Part shown: piece by piece, positions 17,648 through 25,948 of the stretch
Numbering within the stretch: position 1 is the first letter of the stretch
How the letters are laid out: each line of letters opens with the position of its first letter
NCBI GenBank assembly: GCA_018607135.1
Contig: JABBCA010000062.1
Coordinates: forward strand, 1-40,313
Source of the DNA: Opitutales bacterium
Lineage (GTDB): Bacteria; Verrucomicrobiota; Verrucomicrobiia; Opitutales; Coraliomargaritaceae
Direction of reading: 5' to 3'
Length of the DNA stretch: 40,313 nt
Translations under genes and position numbers: made by a program
Notes under the pieces: generated by a model
What the model was told of the DNA's origin: nothing
Seen by the model: the letters and a program-made list of their open reading frames with translations, nothing else
Database searches by the model: none

Positions 17648-18633
17648 TGATGCTTAGTTCCCTACTGAAAAAGCATGCATTCTCGTTCGGGTTGTTTGTG
17701 GTCGTGGGACTTGCGTTTGCTTTTCCTAGTCTGGGTTCTTTTGGAAGTGGTTTTCCTGCGAAGATGCTGACGCAGATTGGAGTTGGGATTATCTTTTTTT
17801 TGTTGGGTATATCGATCCCGTATCAGCAGCTAAAAAATGGATATCGACCGATGCGACTGCACTTGTATGTGCTTAGCTGGAACTATCTTGGGGTTCCGTT
17901 ACTTACTGGTCTGTTGCTTCTGATTCTTGGAGATGTTTTACCCCGAGAGATTGTAATGGGCTTTTGGCTGTTAGCTATAATGCCGACGACTATCGCTTCA
18001 GCCGTCACCTTTACTGACCTGTCGGGGGGGAGCGTCTCGAACGCAATTTTTGCCACGCTGCTCTCGAATGTGTTAGCGGTGCTGTTGGTCCCAGTATTTG
18101 CAGTGCTGTTGTTTTCGCTTGCTGAAGGTTTAGTGGTTGAATTTGTGCCACTGCTGTTGAAAGTCGGCTTGTTGGTGCTCATGCCATTATTGTTGGGGCA
18201 ATTCTTGCGGCGTATTCATTTTGAGTGGCTTTCAGTAGTGAAACGAATTCGAAAACCAATTAGTAGCGCGATTATCTTATTTATCGTTTACGCTGCGTTT
18301 GCACAGAGTGTGTCTAATCATGCACTTAGTGATCTATCAATAGTAGCACTACTGGTGATGCTGGGTGTTGCTATTTTGTTAATGGTTCTCGTCAACCTGC
18401 TAGTGTGGTGGACATCGAAATACCTTGCGCTTACTTCTGCGGATCGAGTCGCTGCATTCTATTGTGGCAGCCAGAAATCACTAGCGACTGGATTGCCTTT
18501 GGCGGTAATGATACTTGCAGCAGTGCCCGATTCTCAGAATGCCGCTTTAATGGTCATCCCTATGATCGTGTTTCATCCCTTGCAGTTGGTTTTGGCTGGT
18601 GTGCTTTCTTCTTGGCTAGCGAGTAAAGTTTAG
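17647..18633 (+). CDS. SBF-like (bile acid:Na+ symporter family, YfeH type) transporter
   Basis: An integral membrane protein of about 328 residues with roughly nine to ten hydrophobic helices. It looks like the SBF-like/DUF4137 branch of the bile-acid sodium symporter family: the paired-helix pattern, the conserved PTTIASAVTFTDLSGG segment and the CGSQKSLATGLPLA segment with unwound polar residues correspond to the Na+/substrate crossing region. Substrate cannot be inferred, since family members carry organic anions. The start at 17647 (TAATG overlap with the upstream gene) avoids an 8-codon extension inside the previous gene. Its last 18 bp overlap the end of the convergent hemY gene, leaving no room for a terminator between them. 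Confidence 0.82.
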   Translation: MMLSSLLKKHAFSFGLFVVVGLAFAFPSLGSFGSGFPAKMLTQIGVGIIFFLLGISIPYQQLKNGYRPMRLHLYVLSWNYLGVPLLTGLLLLILGDVLPREIVMGFWLLAIMPTTIASAVTFTDLSGGSVSNAIFATLLSNVLAVLLVPVFAVLLFSLAEGLVVEFVPLLLKVGLLVLMPLLLGQFLRRIHFEWLSVVKRIRKPISSAIILFIVYAAFAQSVSNHALSDLSIVALLVMLGVAILLMVLVNLLVWWTSKYLALTSADRVAAFYCGSQKSLATGLPLAVMILAAVPDSQNAALMVIPMIVFHPLQLVLAGVLSSWLASKV

Positions 18634-19959
18634 GGCCGATTCGATGCAGTAGCTAACTGAAATGCCCGTGCGGTAATTGCCTGCAAGATGTAAGCCTTGG
18701 TGGTCGCTCTCGATACGGTTCATTGTTTCTAAAAAGCGCTCGTAACCCAATTTGTATTGAGGGATCGCTTGCTGCCAGTGCTTAAGATGGCAGAAGGTGG
18801 GCGGTCCCTTGACGCCTAATAAGCTCTCTAATTCAGGGAGCACCGTCTCTTTGAGTTGCTTGATGTGAGCAGTCGCGAGTTCAGGCTGGCGTTCGCCGCC
18901 AACGAATACAGTTAGTAGCGCTTCACCTTCTGGGGCTCTGTTGGCGAAGAGTGTCGATGGAAATAGAGCTCCAAGGATCTTTCGTTTCTCGCATTCTGGG
19001 ACCAGTGCTCCAAATCCATCGAGTGGATGCGAAATGTCTTGTTGTTTGTAGGCCAATGACAGAACCGAGACCGGAGGATAGTCTATTTGGCTGAGAAACT
19101 CGAACTCGGCGGCAAGTGGAGTCTCAAAGGGAAGCTTTGAGACCCGATGTGCCGGGATGGTCAGAATGAGTTTGTCGAAAACTTCCACTTCTTGGTGGTT
19201 CCACACGACTGCCCATTGATTATTTTGCTGTCGTATGGATTGTATGGATACGCCTGTCTGTAGTTCTTCAGTCAGTGCTTTCGCTAGCTGGGCCGGTAGT
19301 TCGCCCATCCCATCTTGGAATGAGATAATGCGTTTTCTGACTTTGCGTGCTGGGCTTGTTTTTACGGCGCGCATTTTTGCTATAGCGCCGCGAATCAGGC
19401 CGCCGTGCTCTTGCTCAAGTGCATAAAGTTTAGGGAAGCCATATCGGAGTGACAGTTTCTCCGGATCTCCCGCATAGATTCCTCCGACGAGTGGGTTGAT
19501 CGCGTATTGATAGAGCTCATCGCCGAGGCGACGACGGACGTAGTCCGCGACACTTTCCTCGACGTTTGAATCGATGGCTTTAACGAAGGGCTCTCTGAGG
19601 ACACGCAGTTTACCTTTTAAGGACCAGAGCGGGGTGGTGATCGCGGAGAGCGGTCCCATCGGGACTGCGTGGGTCTTGCCGTTGCGAACAATGTAGCGCT
19701 TGTTGGCTTCAGTGGTCGCTTCTAAGATGCGCTCTTCAAGGCCCGGAATACTATATAAGAAATCCTCAATGTCGGGGCTATTGAGTAAAATCGAGTTCGG
19801 GCCTTCTTCGGCTAGGTATGCCCCTTCGCGATGGCTACGCATGGCGCCACCTACTTGATCTGCTTGTTCGAGTATCGTGCAGTCGCCGCCTTGGCGTTTG
19901 AGCTGCCATGCTAAAGCGAGTCCGCTGATGCCAGCGCCGATGATGCAAGTCTTAGGCAT
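18616..19959 (-). CDS. hemY: Protoporphyrinogen oxidase, oxygen-dependent, HemY type
   Basis: Oxidises protoporphyrinogen IX to protoporphyrin IX (or, as in Gram-positive HemY, coproporphyrinogen III) using FAD and O2. The 447-residue protein has an N-terminal FAD-binding GAGISGLALAWQLKRQG motif followed by an acidic residue at the end of the second strand, the GGAMRSHREG stretch, the LVGGIYAGDPEKLSLRYGFPKL block typical of protoporphyrinogen oxidases, and a C-terminal LAGNYRTGISVSYCIESA motif closing the FAD site. Its ATG overlaps the hemE stop by 8 bp, so it is coupled to hemE. The gene order hemF-hemE-hemY is in one direction, and hemY is the last gene of the set. Confidence 0.92.
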   Translation of the reverse strand: MPKTCIIGAGISGLALAWQLKRQGGDCTILEQADQVGGAMRSHREGAYLAEEGPNSILLNSPDIEDFLYSIPGLEERILEATTEANKRYIVRNGKTHAVPMGPLSAITTPLWSLKGKLRVLREPFVKAIDSNVEESVADYVRRRLGDELYQYAINPLVGGIYAGDPEKLSLRYGFPKLYALEQEHGGLIRGAIAKMRAVKTSPARKVRKRIISFQDGMGELPAQLAKALTEELQTGVSIQSIRQQNNQWAVVWNHQEVEVFDKLILTIPAHRVSKLPFETPLAAEFEFLSQIDYPPVSVLSLAYKQQDISHPLDGFGALVPECEKRKILGALFPSTLFANRAPEGEALLTVFVGGERQPELATAHIKQLKETVLPELESLLGVKGPPTFCHLKHWQQAIPQYKLGYERFLETMNRIESDHQGLHLAGNYRTGISVSYCIESALNFTR

Positions 19960-20983
19960 TTCTGCGGCCGGTCACGACCTCCATGAGTTCTTCGACACAT
20001 TCAATTTTTGCACTTGGAACCATGCCGTGGCCTAAGTTGAAGATGAAACCTGGGCGAGTGGCTCCATCTTCGAGCACGCGAGTGGCTTCTTTGCGAACGG
20101 TTTCTGGCGTAGTGGTCAAGGTGATCGGGTCTAGGTTGCCTTGGACGGCGACGCCTTTGCCGAGTGATTGACGCATACGGCGCATGTTGATGGTCCAATC
20201 GAGGCTTAAGATGGATGCACCCGTGTGTAGCAGTTCGGCGGACTTGTGCCCCATTCCTTTGGCGTAAAGTATGACTGGGACACGGCTTTTAAGTTCGTTA
20301 ATAATATGATGTATCCAACGAAGTGACCATGCTTCGTAGTGAGTCGCAGGGCAGATGGATCCCCATGAGTCGAAGATTTGAATCGCATCGGCGCCTGCAT
20401 CGATCTGCATATGTAGGTAGTCGACGATGCCGTCGGTCAATTTCTGCATGAGCATTTCAAACTGCTCGGGTTGCTCCCAAGCTAACTTTTTGATGGTCAT
20501 GTAGTCCTTCGAGGATCCGCCTTCGATCATATAGCACGCCAGTGTCCAAGGAGATCCGCAAAACCCAAGTAGTGCGGTGTCGTCACCTAACTGTGCGCGG
20601 GTGGTTTTGAGTGCATCCGCGACGTAGGAGAGTCGCTCGGTGATTCTTGTATTATCCAGCGCTGCAATTTTTTCAGGAGTATCGAGTAGATAATCCATTC
20701 CGATGCCACCTTGATCGCGGAAGTGGTAGCCTTGGCCGAGTGCTTCGGGGATCACCAAGATGTCTGAGAAAATTATCGCTGCGTCCAAGGGGAATCGCTT
20801 GAGTGGTTGTAGGGTGACTTCTGCGGCCAGTTCTGGCGTGCGGACCATAGTGACGAAGTCGTGCTGTTTTTTGAGTTCGCGATACTCGGGTAGGTAGCGA
20901 CCCGCTTGGCGCATGAGCCAAATGGGTGGGCGGTCGACTGGTTGGCAGTGTGCGGCGGCGAGAAATCGTTCACGTGGTGTCAT
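19952..20983 (-). CDS. hemE: Uroporphyrinogen decarboxylase
   Basis: Removes four acetate carboxyls from uroporphyrinogen III to give coproporphyrinogen III. The protein has 343 residues, the expected size. The N-terminal signature PPIWLMRQAGRYLPEYR holds the substrate-binding Arg residues; AIIFSDILVIPEALG supplies the catalytic Asp; the second signature GFCGSPWTLACYMIEGG and the LGHGMVPSAK C-terminal block are intact. It lies between hemF and hemY. Upstream, the 38-bp gap to hemF is largely a 7-bp tandem array (20990-21024) that even contains the hemF stop codon, so the hemE leader is made of repeat. No Shine-Dalgarno sequence is visible. Confidence 0.98.
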   Translation of the reverse strand: MTPRERFLAAAHCQPVDRPPIWLMRQAGRYLPEYRELKKQHDFVTMVRTPELAAEVTLQPLKRFPLDAAIIFSDILVIPEALGQGYHFRDQGGIGMDYLLDTPEKIAALDNTRITERLSYVADALKTTRAQLGDDTALLGFCGSPWTLACYMIEGGSSKDYMTIKKLAWEQPEQFEMLMQKLTDGIVDYLHMQIDAGADAIQIFDSWGSICPATHYEAWSLRWIHHIINELKSRVPVILYAKGMGHKSAELLHTGASILSLDWTINMRRMRQSLGKGVAVQGNLDPITLTTTPETVRKEATRVLEDGATRPGFIFNLGHGMVPSAKIECVEELMEVVTGRRNA

Positions 20984-20989
20984 TGAAAA

Positions 20990-21024
20990 GAAGTTAGGAG
21001 CTAGAAGTTAGAAGTAAGAAGCTA
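20990..21024. repeat. Five-unit 7-bp tandem repeat between hemE and hemF
   Basis: Five consecutive 7-bp units follow the consensus GAAGYTA: GAAGTTA, GGAGCTA, GAAGTTA, GAAGTAA, GAAGCTA. The last unit contains the hemF stop (read on the minus strand), and the array ends 6 bp before the hemE start codon. Confidence 0.85.
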
Positions 21025-21945
21025 GGTGGTGCTGTAGTTGAGCCAGTCCTGTGGTTTTAAGAAAAGGTCGTAGAGTTTGGCTTCCTCGGAGTTCGGTTCC
21101 GGGTGCCAATCATAATCCCAACGAACCAGCGGTGGCAAGGACATGAGGATAGACTCCGTGCGACCTTTCGATTGTAGGCCAAACAAGGTGCCTCGATCAT
21201 AGACGAGGTTGAATTCTACATAGCGGCCGCGACGGTAGAGCTGAAACTGTCGTTGTTCGTCGGTGTAGTCGTCGTCTTTTCGGCGCGCCACGATTGGCTG
21301 ATAGGCTGGCACGAAGTGATCGCCTACGGATTGCATAAACGCGAAGGCTTTTTCAAACCCACCAGTGTTATAGTCGTCAAAGAAGATGCCCCCAATGCCA
21401 CGAGGTTCATCGCGATGCGGCAGGAAGAAGTAATCGTCGCACACATCCTTGAACTTGGGATACAAGTCTTTACCGAAAGGTGCACAGGCCTGGTTTGCGG
21501 TTTTGTGCCAGTGAATGGCATCTTCCACTTGTCCGTAGAAGGGCGTCAGATCAAAACCACCGCCGAACCACCAAATGGGTTCGCCGTTTTTGGGTTCTGC
21601 ATAAAAAAAGCGGACGTTCATGTGCGTGGTAGGCACCTTTGGGTTTCGCGGGTGCACGACGAGCGAGACGCCCATTGCTCGGAAGGGTGCGCCTGCGAGT
21701 TGTGGCCGCGAGGCGGTTGCCGAGGGCGGCAGGCCGCTGCCATGGACGTCTGAGAAGTTGATGCCTGCTTTTTCGAAGACGGCTCCGCCTTCAAGCACGC
21801 GTGAGCGTCCGCCGCCGCCTTCTTTGCGTAGCCAAGAGTCTTCGAGGAATTTCTGTGAGCCGTCCTCAGCTTCAAGCGCCTGGCAAATACGATTTTGTAG
21901 ATCGAGCAGGTAGGTGCGGACTTCTTCTGGCTGTGGGTTGGACAT
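21022..21945 (-). CDS. hemF: Coproporphyrinogen III oxidase, aerobic
   Basis: Catalyses the O2-dependent oxidative decarboxylation of two propionates of coproporphyrinogen III, giving protoporphyrinogen IX. The 307-residue protein is full length and carries family blocks: [12 protein letters not shown] near the N-terminus, [37 protein letters not shown], and the signature [15 protein letters not shown]...[10 protein letters not shown], then [31 protein letters not shown]. It is the first gene of a hemF-hemE-hemY group, so the order reflects use of the oxygen-dependent route at both HemF and HemY and points to an aerobic lifestyle. The stop codon lies inside a 7-bp repeat. Confidence 0.98.
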   Translation of the reverse strand: MSNPQPEEVRTYLLDLQNRICQALEAEDGSQKFLEDSWLRKEGGGGRSRVLEGGAVFEKAGINFSDVHGSGLPPSATASRPQLAGAPFRAMGVSLVVHPRNPKVPTTHMNVRFFYAEPKNGEPIWWFGGGFDLTPFYGQVEDAIHWHKTANQACAPFGKDLYPKFKDVCDDYFFLPHRDEPRGIGGIFFDDYNTGGFEKAFAFMQSVGDHFVPAYQPIVARRKDDDYTDEQRQFQLYRRGRYVEFNLVYDRGTLFGLQSKGRTESILMSLPPLVRWDYDWHPEPNSEEAKLYDLFLKPQDWLNYSTT

Positions 21946-22054
21946 GTTCTCGAATATTGAGCGAGGTTTTCTATAGGCTCAAGTCCTAGAATGCGGGATT
22001 GATGGATTCTTTTGTGGGTGGAGTTTGACGCGGCGCTTTTCGGGCGCATAGCTT

Positions 22055-22960
22055 ATGATCCTTATGGAAGCCGCTACTCAATTACCCGAATCTGTTATGA
22101 TATTTGGCTGTGGCTATGTGGGCACTGCGCTGGCTCAGAAATTGTTATCAAAAGGGGTGCGGGTGGGCGCGCTTACTCGTAATCAAGAGAAGGCTGATGT
22201 TTTGCGATCGATGGGGCTCTCTGAAGTGGTGGTGGCCAATTTGCAGGAGCATGACTGGCATAGTGAGTTAGCGGGGCAATATGAGGGGGTGGTGAATTGT
22301 GTCAGCTCAGCAGGTGGAGGGATTGAAGGCTATCGCCAGTCTTATTTAGGGGGACAAGCTTCGATTTTGAAATGGGCTACGACTCAAGAACTCAGCAGCT
22401 ATGTTTATACCAGTAGCACTTCGGTGTATCCACAGGATGGGGGAGTTGAGGTGGATGAAGCTGCGGATACTTCAAATGCGCCTGCGACTGGGCAAGTGAT
22501 TCTAGAATCGGAGGAGCTGATTGCGAATGCTGTGGATATACTAGGGCGATGGTATGTCTTGCGCCTTGCCGGCATCTATGGACCGCAGCGGCACTATTTA
22601 CTGAATCTTTTGAAGGAGGGGCAGGCGGTGATTCCGGGTAGCGGTGATTACGCGCTGAACGTGATTCACCTCGAGGATATTGTGACTGCGATTTGCGCCG
22701 CCTTATCTTCTAAAGCGCCTTCTGGTATATATAATGTCGCCGATGACGCGCCAGCTTCGAAGGCTGAAATGGTTGATTGGCTGGCGGCTGAATTGGGGTG
22801 TGAAACGCCTCGATTTGATCCAGAGCACGTCTCGCCCCGCTTAGCGCGACGCGGAGGGCGTATGCCTGATCGACGAATCTTGAATGGGAAAGCCAGGTCG
22901 CTTCTTGCTTGGGCACCAAAGTATTCGAGTTTTCGTGAGGGGTATCGAGATTTGCTATAG
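22055..22960 (+). CDS. Atypical extended SDR (YeeZ-like NAD-dependent epimerase/dehydratase family)
   Basis: The protein of 301 residues has an N-terminal Rossmann motif (IFGCGYVGTALAQKLL, G-x-G-Y-V-G) and the strand YVYTSSTSVYPQ with the Ser/Thr of extended SDRs. The usual catalytic YxxxK is missing: at that position is a TGQVILESEELI stretch, as in the YeeZ-like 'atypical SDR' subgroup. A later LRLAGIYGPQR block and NVIHLEDIVTAI, typical of the substrate-side domain, are intact. Substrate is unknown. An alternative ATG lies three codons downstream. It is divergent from hemF and ends just before a terminator serving the facing gene. An enzyme with classical SDR chemistry is less likely than a nucleotide-binding or modified role. 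Confidence 0.78.
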   Translation: MILMEAATQLPESVMIFGCGYVGTALAQKLLSKGVRVGALTRNQEKADVLRSMGLSEVVVANLQEHDWHSELAGQYEGVVNCVSSAGGGIEGYRQSYLGGQASILKWATTQELSSYVYTSSTSVYPQDGGVEVDEAADTSNAPATGQVILESEELIANAVDILGRWYVLRLAGIYGPQRHYLLNLLKEGQAVIPGSGDYALNVIHLEDIVTAICAALSSKAPSGIYNVADDAPASKAEMVDWLAAELGCETPRFDPEHVSPRLARRGGRMPDRRILNGKARSLLAWAPKYSSFREGYRDLL

Positions 22961-22963
22961 GCA

Positions 22964-22999
22964 CAAAAAAGCCAGAATCCGTGGGATGAATTCCGGCTT
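22964..22999 (-). terminator. Rho-independent terminator of the phosphofructokinase gene
   Basis: On the minus strand AAGCCGGAAT pairs with ATTCTGGCTT (one G-U) around an 11-base loop and is followed by TTTTT. It begins about 18 bp past the pfp stop codon at 23017. Confidence 0.85.
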
Positions 23000-23016
23000 G
23001 GATAAAGCGTGTGCAC

Positions 23017-24258
23017 TTAGTGGCCAGCCTTAGCGATATTGGCACCCTTTGTTTGTCCGATAGAATCTAAGAGTTCTTCAAACCACGGAGTATCGATGTT
23101 GAATGGCTTGCCGCCAGCGATGCGGGGGAACTCGATTGCGCGGAGGATGTTGCGGTCGTCTTCGTCGTGACCGATTACACCACTTTCACCGACGACTGCA
23201 CAGTCAACCGCGAGGTCGGTGCAGCTCTTGATCAGACGTAGGTCTTCGGTATTCGCTGGAGCTGCGCGTGCGAAATAACCGCTCTTTTGCACGAGCACTT
23301 TTTCGGCGTCGAGCATCTTAGAGAATTGTTCCCCGAACCATTTGCCTGGGTTGACGGCGTCGAGCTTTACGTGGCCAAAAGCATCGCGTGGCACTTCTTC
23401 GCCAGCGGCTTCCATCTCTTTGATGATGGTCTCAACTCCTGCACCTTCGGAGATGAAGATGTTGACGTTGTCGTGCTCGTCCATGACGGCCTTGAGGCGC
23501 TTGGCTTCGGCTTGAATGTCGACATCCATTTCTGGAATGAAGATTGCATGCACATCTTTGCGCACCTCAGAGAGTCCGATGGTGTCTGCCCATTCGAGGT
23601 TGTCGAGGCGGCGGCGGTAGGCATCTGCGGTTGCAGCAGTGAGCCAGCCGCAGTTGCGACCCATCACTTCGTGAATAATGAGCATGCGCGGGTTCGCATT
23701 GTGCTCAGCAACTACGTTTTCGAAATACTTTGCTCCTTCTTCAGCTGCTGTCCATGCACCAAGGCTTTGAGCGATTGGGAAGACGTCGTTATCGATGGTC
23801 TTGGGTAGGCCAACAACCGTGAGCGCATAGTCATTCTCGGCAAGATATGCTGCGAGGTCTGCGGCAGTGGTGTTGGTGTCATCGCCGCCGATAGTGTGAA
23901 GCACGTCGACATTGTCTTTGGTCAGCTGATCCGCCGCGACTTTGAGTGGGTCTTCGCCTTCGTTAACGAGTCCCCGCTTTACGCAGTCTTTGACGTTGGT
24001 GAGTTTTACGCGACTGTTGCCGATTGGGCTGCCACCGTGATAGTGGAGTGTGCCAGCGCTGGCGCGAACCTCCTCTGTGACTTGGATGCTGTCGCCTTGC
24101 AAGAGGCCTTTGTAGCCGCTGCGGTAGCAAATGATTTCGATATCAGGATAGAGTTCAGTGTAACGCTCAATGAGGCCACCAATCGCTGAAGATAGGCAAG
24201 GCGCGAGGCCACCAGCAGTGAGAATTGCAACTTTTTGGACGGATTTTTGTTCTGCCAT
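23017..24258 (-). CDS. Pyrophosphate-dependent 6-phosphofructokinase
   Basis: Phosphorylates fructose-6-phosphate with PPi instead of ATP in a reversible step of glycolysis and gluconeogenesis. From the ATG at 24258 the protein has 413 residues. The pattern GGDDTNTT (where ATP enzymes have GGDGS) with PKTIDND and the MGRNCGWL segment is that of PPi-type enzymes, in which the Asp blocks the ATP position. Upstream in-frame codons (to 24297) would add 13 residues with no conserved content. A GAGGAACT-like leader is absent. The gene stands alone, with its own terminator. The PPi assignment rests on the motif rather than an assay. Confidence 0.93.
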   Translation of the reverse strand: MAEQKSVQKVAILTAGGLAPCLSSAIGGLIERYTELYPDIEIICYRSGYKGLLQGDSIQVTEEVRASAGTLHYHGGSPIGNSRVKLTNVKDCVKRGLVNEGEDPLKVAADQLTKDNVDVLHTIGGDDTNTTAADLAAYLAENDYALTVVGLPKTIDNDVFPIAQSLGAWTAAEEGAKYFENVVAEHNANPRMLIIHEVMGRNCGWLTAATADAYRRRLDNLEWADTIGLSEVRKDVHAIFIPEMDVDIQAEAKRLKAVMDEHDNVNIFISEGAGVETIIKEMEAAGEEVPRDAFGHVKLDAVNPGKWFGEQFSKMLDAEKVLVQKSGYFARAAPANTEDLRLIKSCTDLAVDCAVVGESGVIGHDEDDRNILRAIEFPRIAGGKPFNIDTPWFEELLDSIGQTKGANIAKAGH

Positions 24259-24479
24259 GATGATTTCGGTTTTGAATTTAAAACGATATGAAAGCACCGT
24301 TGTGTGGTTTTCAACGCTGCTGGCAAACCCGAAACTATCACGAATGTAGATCTAATTTTTTCTCTAGGAATCGATTGGTAATCGGTGAATAAGTCTAGAC
24401 GATAGGATTGGTGTTGGGCGCTCGTAAATTATGCAATTGCCTGCTGCCATCGAATTCCTAGATCTCATTGCCATACCTT

Positions 24480-25046
24480 ATGAGTTCCTTTGACCCCACA
24501 TTGCCATTAACTTTTAAAGATATTTTCGAGCTCACTTCGGATCCAGTCATCGTGCATGACACACAGAATAGTGTGCTCGCATGGAATGTAGCAGCAGAGG
24601 AGCTCTATGGTCGGTCTGCCGATGAGATGCTCGGGCGATCGCTTAGCGAATTGTTTGGTAATACTGATTTGAATGATGTGCTGGCTTTAGAGCAATTGCA
24701 GCGCGATGGAATCTGGCATGGAGAGTTGCAGCACGCGCATTGTGATGGTAGCCAGCGGTTGATTCATGTGCGTCAGAAATTGTATCGTAATGCGGATGGT
24801 GAACCAGTGGCTATAGTCTCGACGCATCGTCAGCTGTCATTAGCTCGTGACGAGAAGTTAGATAAATTTGCGCACGAAATGAACAATGTGATGGCTCCGA
24901 TCATGCTCTCGTCTGCAATCTTGGAACGTTCGATAGTGGATAAGAAGTCTAAATTGATGCTTCAGCGTATTGAAAAGTGCGCGTTGCATGGGACTGATTT
25001 GATTGCACAAATGTTGGCATCAGAAAAAAGCTGTTCTCGAGATTGA
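24480..25046 (+). CDS. PAS protein with histidine-kinase dimerisation region but no catalytic domain
   Basis: From the ATG at 24480 (a TTG lies 12 bp earlier) the protein has 188 residues. An N-terminal PAS domain is clear (VIVHDTQNSVLAWNVAAEELYGRSADEMLGRSL...), ending in the PAC-like HVRQKLYRNADGEPVAIVSTHR. It is followed by a histidine-bearing helix (KFAHEMNNVMAPIMLSSAILE) and a second helix (LMLQRIEKCALHGTDLIAQML), i.e. the HisKA-type H-box of hybrid kinases such as those with FAHDFNN. It stops there: no N, G1 or G2 box of an ATPase domain follows, and parA begins 80 bp later in another frame. It is either a truncated kinase or a signalling partner that is phosphorylated or bound by others. 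Confidence 0.7.
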   Translation: MSSFDPTLPLTFKDIFELTSDPVIVHDTQNSVLAWNVAAEELYGRSADEMLGRSLSELFGNTDLNDVLALEQLQRDGIWHGELQHAHCDGSQRLIHVRQKLYRNADGEPVAIVSTHRQLSLARDEKLDKFAHEMNNVMAPIMLSSAILERSIVDKKSKLMLQRIEKCALHGTDLIAQMLASEKSCSRD

Positions 25047-25126
25047 TCAGTGTTTCGTCTACAAAGTCACCTCGCTGTGCTGCTTTCTGCTCGACGGGTA
25101 GTGACCTGCAGCTATCACTTGTTGGC

Positions 25127-25912
25127 ATGGCAGCTAAGGTATTTACGATTGCGAATCAAAAGGGTGGTGTTGGTAAAACGACAACCGCAATAAATCTCAG
25201 TTACGCATTGGCCGAGAGCGGCGTGCGCACTGTATTGGTTGATTTGGACCCACAGGCAAATGCAACCAGTGGCCTCGGTCTTGAAAAACTTGAAGGAGGC
25301 AGTTTGTATGGACCACTTTGCGGTGAAGGTAATGCGCTCGAGAAAGTTCAACCCGTCGGCGCGAGTGAGTGCTTATTCATGATTCCATCTGAAGTGGACA
25401 TGGCTGCGATAGAAATCGAGCTATTCCAGCGCGAAGATTACTTAGTGCAGTTGCGTGAATGCTTGGCTCCGCTGCGAGAGTCGGGTGATTATGATGCTAT
25501 AATTTTAGATTGTCCGCCAGCACTTGGAATGCTTTCCATGAATAGCCTTGCAGCTGCCGACTATTTATTAATCGCGTTGCAATGTGAATATATGGCGATG
25601 GAAGGACTCGGGCAGATTTTGAAAGTGGTCGAGAAGTTGCGTGATGCAGGAGTGAATGACGGCTTGGAGCTGGGAGGTATTTTGATGACGATGTTTGATC
25701 AGCGCACAAACTTGAGTCATCAGGTTGTGGGTGAGGTGAGAAATCACTTTGATGACTTAGTGTTTCGCACGATGATTCCACGCTCGATACGCTTGAGTGA
25801 GTCGCCAAGTTTTGGTCAGTCTATTTTTGAGTATGAGCCGAATAGCAATGGAGCACATGCGTATCGTTACTTCGCGGATGAGGTCATCGAGCGATTCAGA
25901 CTCGTCAAGTAA
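25127..25912 (+). CDS. parA: ParA/Soj-type chromosome-partition ATPase
   Basis: From the ATG at 25127 the protein has 261 residues, as expected for chromosomal Soj/ParA. The deviant Walker A KGGVGKTT (in IANQKGGVGKTTTAINL), the Walker A' VLVDLDPQANAT, Walker B IILDCPPALG and the LITMFDxRTNLS-like segment (LMTMFDQRTNLSHQV) are intact. It should drive origin segregation with ParB bound at parS. No parB follows; the next gene is a Xer recombinase. The partner may be elsewhere, or the system may work with another protein. Alternative names (MinD, MipZ) are disfavoured by the absence of the MinD amphipathic C-terminus and by the canonical Soj block. Confidence 0.9.
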   Translation: MAAKVFTIANQKGGVGKTTTAINLSYALAESGVRTVLVDLDPQANATSGLGLEKLEGGSLYGPLCGEGNALEKVQPVGASECLFMIPSEVDMAAIEIELFQREDYLVQLRECLAPLRESGDYDAIILDCPPALGMLSMNSLAAADYLLIALQCEYMAMEGLGQILKVVEKLRDAGVNDGLELGGILMTMFDQRTNLSHQVVGEVRNHFDDLVFRTMIPRSIRLSESPSFGQSIFEYEPNSNGAHAYRYFADEVIERFRLVK

Positions 25913-25948
25913 AGCTCGCTGTGCGAATCTAGTCGCACTTTCAGTTTA

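Noticed and set aside
18616-18633. Frameshift at the hemY/SBF-like junction
   Set aside because: The 18-bp overlap is a normal convergent tail-to-tail overlap; both C-termini look natural.
21253-21753. 166-codon + strand reading inside hemF
   Set aside because: It is entirely antisense to a full-length, motif-complete hemF.
23287-23808. 173-codon + strand reading inside the phosphofructokinase gene
   Set aside because: Antisense to an intact enzyme; caused by the codon composition of the real gene.
24421-24479. Promoter or riboswitch before the PAS gene
   Set aside because: No recognisable box or stable hairpin; only A/T-rich text.
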